Source: Prolixibacteraceae bacterium
GTDB lineage: Bacteria; Bacteroidota; Bacteroidia; Bacteroidales; Prolixibacteraceae
Length of the DNA stretch: 6,986 nucleotides
Reading direction: 5' to 3'
Assembly (NCBI GenBank): GCA_016788685.1
Contig: JAEUSS010000277.1
Span: forward strand, 1 to 6,986
Every line of letters begins with the position of its first letter. Positions within the stretch are counted from its first letter, which is position 1. The position numbers and the translations under genes were made by a program. The notes beneath the pieces were generated by a model that saw only the letters and a program-made list of their open reading frames with translations, was not told the origin of the DNA and searched no databases. This document shows positions 1-5,379 of the stretch, piece after piece.

Positions 1-3000
1 ATGGTATAAGATACATCCAGATCATCAAAACCTGTACAGTTATCAGCCACATCTTCATGATTTAACCTGATGTCGGCTACACGTACCGAACCAGCTCCGT
101 TCTCTGTACAAATGGTTCTGCTGGCGGGAGCATATTCAGTAAAAACAGGCTTGGTTACATCAACCAACCGAAGAACATTCGAAACAGCATTGCAACCTGC
201 ACCATTAAAATCCGTTGTTTGCGAAACCAGTAAACGGTATTCGTCACCAAGGCTGCCCAGCACTCCGGAAAAAGTAGGACTGTCGCCGCCGACAACCGTC
301 CACAACGAGCTGTTATGAACCTTTAGCTGCCACTGGTAATGAACAGCGCCGCCGTATCCGCTGACGTCCGACTGAATGGTCAACTCATCTCCCGGGCAAG
401 TGTTGTCAAATCCCAGAGAGCTAATAGTCAACTGAGGTGGTGAGATGACCGTAAATTTTTGCTGGCAAGCAGCCATATTCAAACCTCCGTCCTTTACGGT
501 ATAGGTACGGGTCACCACAGAACCTGACAGAACATCACTATAACCGATTTCCAGCGAATTACACTGGCTTCCTGCATTGTCAGAATAACGCCCTCCAGCC
601 GCTTCGAATGCTGCCAGCGTATTGATGTCCGGGATGTTGTTTATACAAAATACCGACTGATCGGGAGGACTGGTTAAGCTGGGAGCCGTCAGGTCTTTTA
701 CTGTTATCCTGAAGCTGCACGTTGCTGTATTTCCGGCAGCATCAAAAGCAGTATAAGTAATTACCGATGTTCCGGCAGCAATTGTAGCCTGATGTTTTCC
801 TCCAGCCAATGAAATCTCTTCACCTGCACTGGAAGACACTGTTGTTGTAACCGAACTTCCGCAATTATCCGTTGCTGTCGGGATGGTCCAGCTTACCAAT
901 GCCGAACACATTCCGGGATCAATATCCCGGGTCATATCAGAAAGACATCCTGAGAATACGGGAGGAGTTGTTTCGATCGAAACCGTCACCACTGAAGAAT
1001 AGACCGGGTTGCATGCTCCGTTCTTCACCATTGCCCTGAAAAATGTTTTTGAAGCCAGCGGTCCAATGTCGGCACCTGTTAACGTCTGAGAAGTAACCGC
1101 AATATCCACCGGAGAAGTAAAAGCCTCATCGGCAGACTTCTGCCATTTAACCACATTGCCTGTATTGCCGCTAAGCACAATGTCGGCAGGTGCAGAGTTG
1201 TAACACACCACCTGATCTGACGTAAGCGTCCCTCCAACACTAACAGCATCAACTTTCAGGACAATGGAGTTGCTTTCTGCCGGATTCCCTGTGGTACAAG
1301 CGAGGTCCGAGGTCATTTTTACACTTATGACATCATTATCAACCAGGTTTGCTGATGAGTATGTTGAACCGGTTGCTCCGCTAATCGGGTTTGTTCCTTT
1401 GTACCACTGGTAGCCTGGCGAAGTTCCTCCGTTTGCCGGAGTAGCGGTAAAGATCACGTTTGTCCCTTCACAGACAGCAGTAGCTGACGCCGAAATACTG
1501 ACACTGACCGGAAAAGTTTCAATTACAGTAACTGACACAACATTCGACAGGTTGGTTGCCAGATAGGGATCCGGCGAGATATTATTGCGACTTGCAAGTA
1601 TTACCTTTCTGACCAGATAGTATGTTCCGGGAGTACGAAATGGGATTGACATCGCCGAAGGGGTAAACTCAGCAGCGGTTGCTCCGGGAATATCAGCCCA
1701 CGGACCGCCGGGCGAAGTACTGTAAGCCCACTGATAACCCGACCCCGAAGCAGTAATCCCTGAAGGCAAATAACCCAAGGCATCTCCGCTGATTTCAGCG
1801 CCGGAGTTTCCCTGGCAAATATTTTGAGAGGTGTTGACTGAAAGAACATTCTCGATCATGAGGCTCATATCCCTGAAAGCAACCCGATTACCTCCTGTAC
1901 TTTCATAAAAATCATACACCAGCGAACTGGATCCGGTTAGCGAAAACAACACATCCGGAACGAAAGCAAAACCCTGTTCCCCCCAGTTGTTGTATACCGG
2001 ATTTCCGTCAACTGTCAGCCGGCTTCCGTCATCAGAACCTAAGCTGGCAGTATACAATCCTCTTCTTGTTGAGTTCATGCGGAACCTTACTGCAAAGAAC
2101 TCAGAGTAAACAGCTCTGTCCGATTCGCTTGCTGCAACCGAAATACAATTGTTCGTCCCTCCAAAAGATTCGTCGAAGCTTTCCGGCTCGGTCAAAATTC
2201 CATAATAATCGGAAAAAGCGCTCGATTCTGACGGCGGACTGGAAACCGCGTCCAATCTCTTATAAACGTGCCCCATCCAGTAATTTGTCCCCGAAGTCAG
2301 TTGGTTGTCCCCGGATGGTGATGGTGAACCGACAACTACGGAAATATCGGTTGTCCGCCCGATTTGATCACTAACGGTAACCGTATATGTTCCGGCTGCC
2401 AGATTAAAAAACAGATTATCCGACTGCGGATAGCCGCCATTCAAACGATATGAGTATGGAGTGTCACCACCGGAAGCTGTTACCCAAATGGTTCCGGTAC
2501 TGCCGCCAACACACGTTTCAGTAGCCTCGGCCGAAGCTATTAACCAGGTAATTACAACCTGTCCTCCGGCACCATTTCCTCCGGTCTTTGGTCTTCCTTC
2601 TCCGGAACCTCCCCCACCTCCTCCGGGAAAGTATCCTGCGTTCCCATTTTGACCAACCGCACCTCCGTTACCACCATCACCGCCCCCAAACGGTGTATAA
2701 TACCATGGATACTCAGTTGTCACCCAATATTGCTCTCCCGACCAACCCTCTTCATCGTAGCCAGCAGAAGAGCCTCCGTACCCTCCTTGCCCATAACTGT
2801 TATCCCTTCCAATTTCTCCTTGCCCTCCTGAATACATGATGTCACCAACACAATTTGCAGCATCTCCCCCGGCTCCTCCAGGAGGCGGAGTCCCGGTTGA
2901 GGGTCTTCCACCGATCCCCCCTTTGGCTAAGACAATATATCTGCTAATAAAATAACTGTCTCCTCCATTATTTCCTTTAGAGCCAGCAACACCGGTTCCT

Positions 3001-3308
3001 CCGGCACCAACCGTAACCGAATAGTTTCCCCCGCCGGCAACGGGGATGTTGAGCTTTCTGGAATAGGCACCGCCACCGCCACCGCCACCGCCGTCACTCC
3101 CCCGGTTCTGTCCTCCTCCGGCACCGCCACCGCCCCAGCATTCAACAGTAACGGCAGTAACCCCGGCAGGCACCCTAAAATTCCCTGAGCTCGTAAAGGT
3201 TTGAGATGTTTGTGCACTTGACTCGGACACCAATGACCACACCAAAAGTAAGAGGACCACTTTAATGAAAAAATGTCCTTTTCGTTGAATCCCTAACATC
3301 CCCATCAT
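1..3308 (-). CDS. Giant secreted adhesin-like protein, N-terminal 1102 codons (partial)
   Basis: One uninterrupted minus-strand frame runs from ATG 3308 to the window edge, so the C-terminus is missing. In-frame ATGs also lie at 3305 and 3299; an in-frame stop at 3359-3357 bounds the start. Residues 1-32 form a signal peptide: basic start, hydrophobic stretch near 17-27, likely cleavage at SSA|Q. Visible order: glycine-rich domain 37-255 (opening TFTSSGNFRVPAG, then VECWGGGGAGG); SprB-type repeat about 258-327 (ASGGDTPYSYRL, AGTYTVTVSD); PA14-like region about 331-489 (SDDGSRLTVDG at 425-435, FYESTGGNRV later); Ig-like segments about 490-600, 600-685 (YQWYKG) and 690-778; a HYR domain 779-872 (TDNCG, TYTAFDAAGNTATCSF); a second HYR-like segment 873-955; another Ig-like segment 956-1050; start of a further module. 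SprB, HYR and PA14 modules are known from Bacteroidota surface proteins, many exported by the type IX system. Export by that system is inferred, because the C-terminal sorting domain is outside the window. Ligand unknown. Confidence 0.9.
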   Translation of the reverse strand, partial: MMGMLGIQRKGHFFIKVVLLLLVWSLVSESSAQTSQTFTSSGNFRVPAGVTAVTVECWGGGGAGGGQNRGSDGGGGGGGGAYSRKLNIPVAGGGNYSVTVGAGGTGVAGSKGNNGGDSYFISRYIVLAKGGIGGRPSTGTPPPGGAGGDAANCVGDIMYSGGQGEIGRDNSYGQGGYGGSSAGYDEEGWSGEQYWVTTEYPWYYTPFGGGDGGNGGAVGQNGNAGYFPGGGGGGSGEGRPKTGGNGAGGQVVITWLIASAEATETCVGGSTGTIWVTASGGDTPYSYRLNGGYPQSDNLFFNLAAGTYTVTVSDQIGRTTDISVVVGSPSPSGDNQLTSGTNYWMGHVYKRLDAVSSPPSESSAFSDYYGILTEPESFDESFGGTNNCISVAASESDRAVYSEFFAVRFRMNSTRRGLYTASLGSDDGSRLTVDGNPVYNNWGEQGFAFVPDVLFSLTGSSSLVYDFYESTGGNRVAFRDMSLMIENVLSVNTSQNICQGNSGAEISGDALGYLPSGITASGSGYQWAYSTSPGGPWADIPGATAAEFTPSAMSIPFRTPGTYYLVRKVILASRNNISPDPYLATNLSNVVSVTVIETFPVSVSISASATAVCEGTNVIFTATPANGGTSPGYQWYKGTNPISGATGSTYSSANLVDNDVISVKMTSDLACTTGNPAESNSIVLKVDAVSVGGTLTSDQVVCYNSAPADIVLSGNTGNVVKWQKSADEAFTSPVDIAVTSQTLTGADIGPLASKTFFRAMVKNGACNPVYSSVVTVSIETTPPVFSGCLSDMTRDIDPGMCSALVSWTIPTATDNCGSSVTTTVSSSAGEEISLAGGKHQATIAAGTSVITYTAFDAAGNTATCSFRITVKDLTAPSLTSPPDQSVFCINNIPDINTLAAFEAAGGRYSDNAGSQCNSLEIGYSDVLSGSVVTRTYTVKDGGLNMAACQQKFTVISPPQLTISSLGFDNTCPGDELTIQSDVSGYGGAVHYQWQLKVHNSSLWTVVGGDSPTFSGVLGSLGDEYRLLVSQTTDFNGAGCNAVSNVLRLVDVTKPVFTEYAPASRTICTENGAGSVRVADIRLNHEDVADNCTGFDDLDVSYT
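3069..3092 (-). repeat. Hexanucleotide tandem repeat coding for polyglycine
   Basis: Four exact tandem copies of ACCGCC on the plus strand (GGCGGT on the coding strand) encode glycines 73-80 of the giant exported protein. The unit is six bases, so a gain or loss of copies would change the glycine run without shifting the frame. The repeat lies in the glycine-rich N-terminal domain, whose codons are strongly biased to GGN. Confidence 0.85.
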
Positions 3309-3617
3309 CGCCCTTTCAAATCTGTTAGAAATAAGCGTCCGAAGGGGCGTTGCGGATTATTGCAGTTCAGCTGTTGAACAACAGAAGCTGACTGATTGAT
3401 TTGCTGTAATATAAACTTGGTAATTTTCCAGTTGAGATATCGAGTTTCCGATGAAACCAGAGTACCAGAAAGAACTATTAAATAGTAATGTAAAATCCAT
3501 CCATGCATATAAAATCCATAAAGCCATCGTAAAAATAGTCTTAGTTTTATTCTTAAATGGCTGCATTGAATGAACCCTACAGTTCACTGAGCAAAGCAGC
3601 GATTCTAATTACCAACG

Positions 3618-3636
3618 TTTTTATTTAGAATAAAAA
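3618..3636. repeat. A/T-only inverted repeat, 8-bp arms
   Basis: TTTTTATT at 3618-3625 and AATAAAAA at 3629-3636 form perfect 8-bp arms around a three-base loop. It directly abuts the terminator-like hairpin of the S4-domain gene, and its T-rich arm supplies that hairpin's U tract on the minus strand. It is probably part of the transcription end region. Confidence 0.5.
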
Positions 3637-3657
3637 TTGCCTGAACAGGAACAATTT
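3629..3657 (-). terminator. Probable Rho-independent terminator after the S4-domain gene
   Basis: On the minus strand, AAATTGTT (3657-3650) pairs with GGCAATTT (3641-3634) through six Watson-Crick and two G-U pairs, with an eight-base loop, and runs straight into a T-rich tract. The G-U pairs would be A-C mismatches on the plus strand, so the hairpin suits minus-strand RNA. It starts 40 bases after the stop codon of the S4-domain gene. The stem is A/U-rich, so strength is uncertain. Confidence 0.45.
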
Positions 3658-3696
3658 CATGTAAAAAAAAGAAACAGCAGGAAGCAGGTATGCCGG

Positions 3697-3906
3697 CTAT
3701 TTGATCCTGATCTGATAGTCGAATACCTCTATCACATCACCCGGTTTCAATTTAGCCCGTTTACGGAATTCAGGCTCACCGTTACGAAAAACGAGACCAT
3801 CGTCAACCATCATTTTAGCTTGCCCTCCTGACTCGCTAATCCTCATTATCTTTAACAACTTAATCAATTCGATATACTCTTCGCCTTTCAGTTCGTATGT
3901 TTCCAT
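3697..3906 (-). CDS. Small S4-domain RNA-binding protein, YbcJ type
   Basis: This 69-residue protein is almost entirely one S4 domain, the fold that binds structured RNA in ribosomal protein S4, pseudouridine synthases and Hsp15. Length and motif order match the E. coli YbcJ family (about 70 residues). Visible are YIELIKLLKIMRI near the N-terminus, the SGGQAK loop at 26-31, the turn DDGLVFRNGEPE at 35-46, the basic run RKRAK at 48-52, and KPGDVIEV at 54-61. A cytosolic RNA-binding role, perhaps on ribosomal or other structured RNA, follows from the family; the precise target is not established. It lies 91 bases downstream of the MmcQ/YjbR gene on the same strand, with no promoter core between them, so co-transcription is likely. 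A hairpin terminator candidate follows. The ATG at 3906 is chosen because the domain starts immediately after it. Confidence 0.9.
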   Translation of the reverse strand: METYELKGEEYIELIKLLKIMRISESGGQAKMMVDDGLVFRNGEPEFRKRAKLKPGDVIEVFDYQIRIK

Positions 3907-3997
3907 CGGATATGTTTTTGCCCTTGTTGTACACTTAGCGTTGATCTTCCGGAGCTGACCAGTAAATGGACAATAGTCTCCTTTTATTTCAATAACC

Positions 3998-4351
3998 TTA
4001 TTGCCCTTTCAATTCCTGCCGGAGTTTCAAAGGCAGCTTATCGACCACAAGCTGGTACGAATGATCAGTCAATTCCTGAATCAGTTTCCGGCTTAGCGAG
4101 CCATCCATATTCACGGTGTTCCAGTGTGCCTTGTTCATGTGATATCCGGGTTGAATAGCCGGATACTCTTCTCTTAGCTCAATAGCCCGGGTCGGATCAC
4201 ATTTCAGGTTCAGGCTCCAGTCGCCTTCCAGATTCGTCAGCACAAACATCTTTCCCATGACTTTAAAAACCAGGGTGGTCTCATCAAAGGGGAAATCCTC
4301 TGTGACGCCGGGCTTTGCCATGCAATATTCTCTAAATTCTTCAATATTCAT
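3998..4351 (-). CDS. MmcQ/YjbR family protein
   Basis: A complete 117-residue protein that matches the MmcQ/YjbR family in length (E. coli YjbR is about 118) and motifs: PGVTEDFPFDETTLVFKV at 14-31, GKMF at 33-36, a tryptophan in GDWSLNLKCDP at 43-53, the helix RAIELREEYPAI at 55-66, PGYHMNKAHWNTV at 68-80, and a final HSYQLVV segment. Family members have a small CyaY-like fold and are called DNA-binding because of that fold; the cellular role is poorly known, so I assign none. Two in-frame TTG codons precede the ATG at 4351, but the ATG is preferred because the family motif starts directly there and a promoter core lies about 23 bases upstream. The stop is TAA, embedded in a short palindrome (CAATAA/TTATTG, 3990-4003). 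It is probably the first gene of a two-gene unit with the S4-domain gene. Confidence 0.9.
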   Translation of the reverse strand: MNIEEFREYCMAKPGVTEDFPFDETTLVFKVMGKMFVLTNLEGDWSLNLKCDPTRAIELREEYPAIQPGYHMNKAHWNTVNMDGSLSRKLIQELTDHSYQLVVDKLPLKLRQELKGQ

Positions 4352-4373
4352 CAACAAAAAGTATTAACGTGCC

Positions 4374-4381
4374 CAAAGATA
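4374..4381 (-). promoter_or_regulatory. Bacteroidota -7 promoter element upstream of the MmcQ/YjbR gene
   Basis: The minus strand reads TATCTTTG, an exact match to the Bacteroidota -7 consensus TAnnTTTG. No good TTTG element is found 17-20 bases upstream, so only half of the promoter is supported. Transcription would start near 4367 and leave a leader of about 16 bases before ATG 4351. It lies between that gene and the terminator of the 45-residue protein gene, as expected for an independent unit. Confidence 0.4.
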
Positions 4382-4410
4382 AAAAAATAGAAATTGTGCC
4401 ATTGAAATTC

Positions 4411-4453
4411 AAGAAAAAAGCCCTTCAGGAGGATTCGACCTTCCGAAGGGCTT
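4411..4453 (-). terminator. Strong Rho-independent terminator after the 45-residue protein gene
   Basis: AAGCCCTTC (4418-4426) and GAAGGGCTT (4445-4453) form a perfect 9-bp stem around an 18-base apical region that can pair further (GGAGG with CCTTCC, one bulge). On the minus strand the stem runs into CTTTTTTCTT, a clear U tract; the plus-strand side has none. It starts 26 bases past the stop of the 45-residue protein gene, which supports that gene being transcribed as its own unit. Confidence 0.85.
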
Positions 4454-4478
4454 AAACATATTTCAAAGAGTTGGGATG

Positions 4479-4616
4479 CTAAATCAGGTTCAATGCTTTC
4501 ATCCCGTATTTTAATAAAATGAGTACACCTATAAGGACGACCACACCTATAGCAAGTGCCACCATATCACTCATTGTTTTTTTCTTTGGCTCATTAGCCG
4601 TATTTTGATTTTCCAT
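4479..4616 (-). CDS. 45-residue single-span membrane protein, function unknown
   Basis: A short frame from ATG 4616 to TAG 4479 encodes a polar N-terminal tail rich in Asn, Glu and Lys (residues 1-17, including PKKKT), one hydrophobic helix at about 18-35 (VALAIGVVVLIGVLILL), then a short basic/hydrophobic tail with KYGMKAL. Several points favour a real gene over chance: the sequence has a sensible membrane-protein layout, a strong terminator follows within 26 bases, and a promoter-like pair (TTTG, 17 bases, TATTGTTG) lies about 70 bases upstream. The start region is A/T-rich (GATAAAAATG), as is common in Bacteroidota. I do not recognise a family. It could be a small inner-membrane regulator or subunit, but no function can be assigned. 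The Lys codons contain a run of seven A, a possible slippage site. Confidence 0.65.
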   Translation of the reverse strand: MENQNTANEPKKKTMSDMVALAIGVVVLIGVLILLKYGMKALNLI

Positions 4617-4644
4617 TTTTATCAGATTTTAATGCATTTAAAAT

Positions 4645-4666
4645 TTTCCGGACAACAACCCGGAAA
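4645..4666. other. Short inverted repeat in the leader of the 45-residue protein gene
   Basis: TTTCCGG (4645-4651) and CCGGAAA (4660-4666) make perfect 7-bp arms around ACAACAAC. On the minus strand the hairpin is followed by AATTTTAAATG, which is too weak a U tract to call a terminator. If the promoter candidate at 4685-4713 is right, the hairpin lies in the 5' leader 29 bases before the start codon and could affect translation or RNA stability. Confidence 0.4.
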
Positions 4667-4684
4667 TCAATTCACTCACAGACG

Positions 4685-4713
4685 CAACAATAATAACTGA
4701 CATAGCGATCAAA
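4685..4713 (-). promoter_or_regulatory. Promoter candidate for the 45-residue protein gene
   Basis: On the minus strand, TTTG (4713-4710) is followed after 17 bases by TATTGTTG (4692-4685), which differs from the Bacteroidota consensus TTTG-N17-20-TAnnTTTG at one position. The predicted start near 4678 gives a leader of about 60 bases. A/T-rich sequence makes chance matches fairly likely. Confidence 0.35.
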
Positions 4714-4727
4714 AAATATTGTTACCC

Positions 4728-4752
4728 GCAACCATACCTTCTGCATGGCTGC
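4728..4752 (-). terminator. Hairpin downstream of the exported orphan gene, possible terminator
   Basis: On the minus strand GCAGCCAT (4752-4745) pairs with ATGGTTGC (4735-4728): seven Watson-Crick pairs and one G-U, with a nine-base loop. The G-U would be a mismatch on the plus strand, so the hairpin fits minus-strand RNA. It starts 27 bases after the stop of the 117-residue gene. A run of six U (4716-4711) follows only after about 11 bases, so termination is plausible but not clear. Confidence 0.35.
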
Positions 4753-4778
4753 TTAATTGGACGGAAGGTGAGTAAAGG

Positions 4779-5132
4779 CTAATTCAGCAACGCGTGCCCC
4801 TTGATAAAAATTGGAACCGGAGAGCAATACTTTATTGGTACAGAAACATAAGCGATGGTCCTGAAATCATAGTCGAGTGGAATAATCCTGTTAGGCAGGA
4901 TCAATACCGACATCATCCGGTGAATCTCGGTGATGGAATGAATTAAATTATTTAATTCGATTTCCAGATAAATTGTACGGGTACAATCACTAATCTCCGG
5001 CTGAGCCATTGACAACTCGGTATTCTTTTCCTCAAAATCAGGAAAATAGGGCAATGTCTTTCCTCCCGCAAAAGTATTATTTGCAAGAATCAGGACGAAC
5101 AACATGAACCCTATATGCTTTAGTTTCTCCAT
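4779..5132 (-). CDS. 117-residue exported protein of unknown function
   Basis: The protein starts with a clear signal peptide: basic MEKLKH, a hydrophobic core at 7-17 (IGFMLFVLILA), and likely cleavage after residue 22 (TFA|GG). The mature part is about 95 residues with no further membrane span, and has two cysteines (50 and 103) that could form one disulfide. It has an acidic early stretch (PDFEEKNTE), a possible helix at about 54-74 (YLEIELNNLIHSITEIHRMM), then a Pro/Ile/Val-rich, probably beta, C-terminal half. I recognise no family. The frame stays open to an ATG at 5183, but I choose 5132: the longer start would put 17 non-signal-like residues before the signal peptide, and the promoter cores at 5153-5169 would lie inside the gene. 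It is divergent from kup across 247 bases. An envelope location is inferred; lack of a lipobox cysteine argues against a lipoprotein. Confidence 0.6.
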   Translation of the reverse strand: MEKLKHIGFMLFVLILANNTFAGGKTLPYFPDFEEKNTELSMAQPEISDCTRTIYLEIELNNLIHSITEIHRMMSVLILPNRIIPLDYDFRTIAYVSVPIKYCSPVPIFIKGHALLN

Positions 5133-5152
5133 TCTTTCGAAAAATTCGACCT

Positions 5153-5184
5153 CAAAAATATCAAAATTAATGACACCCGGCAAT
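5153..5184 (-). promoter_or_regulatory. Promoter candidate for the exported 117-residue protein
   Basis: Two exact TAnnTTTG cores lie close together on the minus strand: TATTTTTG at 5160-5153 and TAATTTTG at 5169-5162. The first also has ATTG (5184-5181) exactly 20 bases upstream, a three-of-four match to the TTTG element. Transcription would start near 5146, about 14 bases before ATG 5132, which supports the shorter start for this gene. Confidence 0.5.
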
Positions 5185-5287
5185 TAATATATTCTATCGA
5201 GATTTTTTTTGATTATTAAAAAACTTATCGGCCGGCAAGTGCTCCGAGGTATCCACGAACCCCACATTTTTAAGAAATTAAGAAGTT

Positions 5288-5303
5288 CGTGACACAAGTC
5301 ACA
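5288..5303. promoter_or_regulatory. CRP/FNR-like palindrome upstream of kup
   Basis: CGTGA, six bases, then TCACA: one mismatch from the TGTGA-N6-TCACA consensus of the CRP/FNR superfamily. The core GTGAC/GTCAC is a perfect palindrome. Its centre is about 52 bases upstream of the transcription start predicted from the kup -7 element, a workable activator position. It also forms one of the inner hairpins, so an RNA role is an alternative. Confidence 0.4.
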
Positions 5304-5333
5304 TCCGCCAGCCTTAGGTATGCTTTATGTTCG

Positions 5334-5341
5334 TAGCTTTG
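5334..5341 (+). promoter_or_regulatory. kup: Bacteroidota -7 promoter element for kup
   Basis: TAGCTTTG is an exact TAnnTTTG match. Transcription would begin near 5348, giving a leader of about 32 bases. No TTTG is found 17-20 bases upstream, so expression from this site might depend on an activator, for instance at the palindrome at 5288-5303. Confidence 0.45.
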
Positions 5342-5379
5342 CCGGTCATTTTTTAATGTGCAACTTTTAATTTGTTGGT

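Larger units (their letters stand above)
3309..3696. other. 388-bp gap upstream of the giant exported protein gene; no gene supported
   Basis: This stretch separates the S4-domain gene from the start of the giant exported protein, both on the minus strand. Two short minus-strand frames here (76 and 67 codons) overlap one another, have no recognisable domain, and one runs into the start of the large gene, so I do not call them. There is no exact TAnnTTTG promoter core facing the large gene. Present are a terminator-like hairpin and an A/T inverted repeat near 3618-3657, and two mutually exclusive short inverted repeats at about 3365-3383 (GTTCA/TGAAC and CTGTT/AACAG). The large gene's promoter should lie here but I cannot place it. 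Confidence 0.6.
5230..5347 (+). other. Nested inverted repeats upstream of kup: possible structured leader RNA
   Basis: Bases 5230-5239 can pair with 5338-5347 over ten positions (eight Watson-Crick, two G-U; core CCGGCAA/TTGCCGG), enclosing about 98 bases. Inside, CACGAAC (5254-5260) pairs with GTTCGTG (5285-5291), and GTGAC (5289-5293) pairs with GTCAC (5298-5302) around ACAA. The two inner stems share three bases, so they compete. This resembles a folded 5' leader, but the promoter core at 5334-5341 overlaps the closing stem, so both readings cannot be true unless a second promoter lies upstream of 5230. No known riboswitch consensus is recognised. Confidence 0.35.

Noticed and set aside
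2066..2839. Several plus-strand frames of 60-102 codons opposite the giant exported protein gene
   Set aside because: They are antisense shadows of the large gene, with low-complexity Pro/Ser/His-rich composition and no domain.
2927..3217. 96-codon minus-strand frame with a hydrophobic start
   Set aside because: It is an alternative frame of the glycine-rich domain; its Ala/Val-rich composition comes from reading GGC-GGT repeats out of frame.
3305..3587. Two overlapping minus-strand frames of 76 and 67 codons upstream of the giant exported protein gene
   Set aside because: They overlap in different frames, show no domain or proper signal peptide, and one runs into the start of the large gene. 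They look like chance open frames in A/T-rich DNA.
3990..4003. Palindrome CAATAACCTTATTG at the stop codon of the MmcQ/YjbR gene as a terminator
   Set aside because: The arms are short and A/T-rich, the loop would be only 2-4 bases, and no U tract follows on the minus strand; the downstream gene is probably co-transcribed.
5133..5183. 17-residue N-terminal extension of the exported 117-residue protein
   Set aside because: It would bury the signal peptide, and the two promoter cores lie within it, so the ATG at 5132 is the better start.
5230..5379. c-di-AMP (ydaO/yuaA) riboswitch upstream of kup
   Set aside because: This class does precede potassium transporter genes in other phyla, and the segment near 5303-5322 faintly recalls its 3' part, but the conserved G-rich segment and the rest of the consensus are missing.
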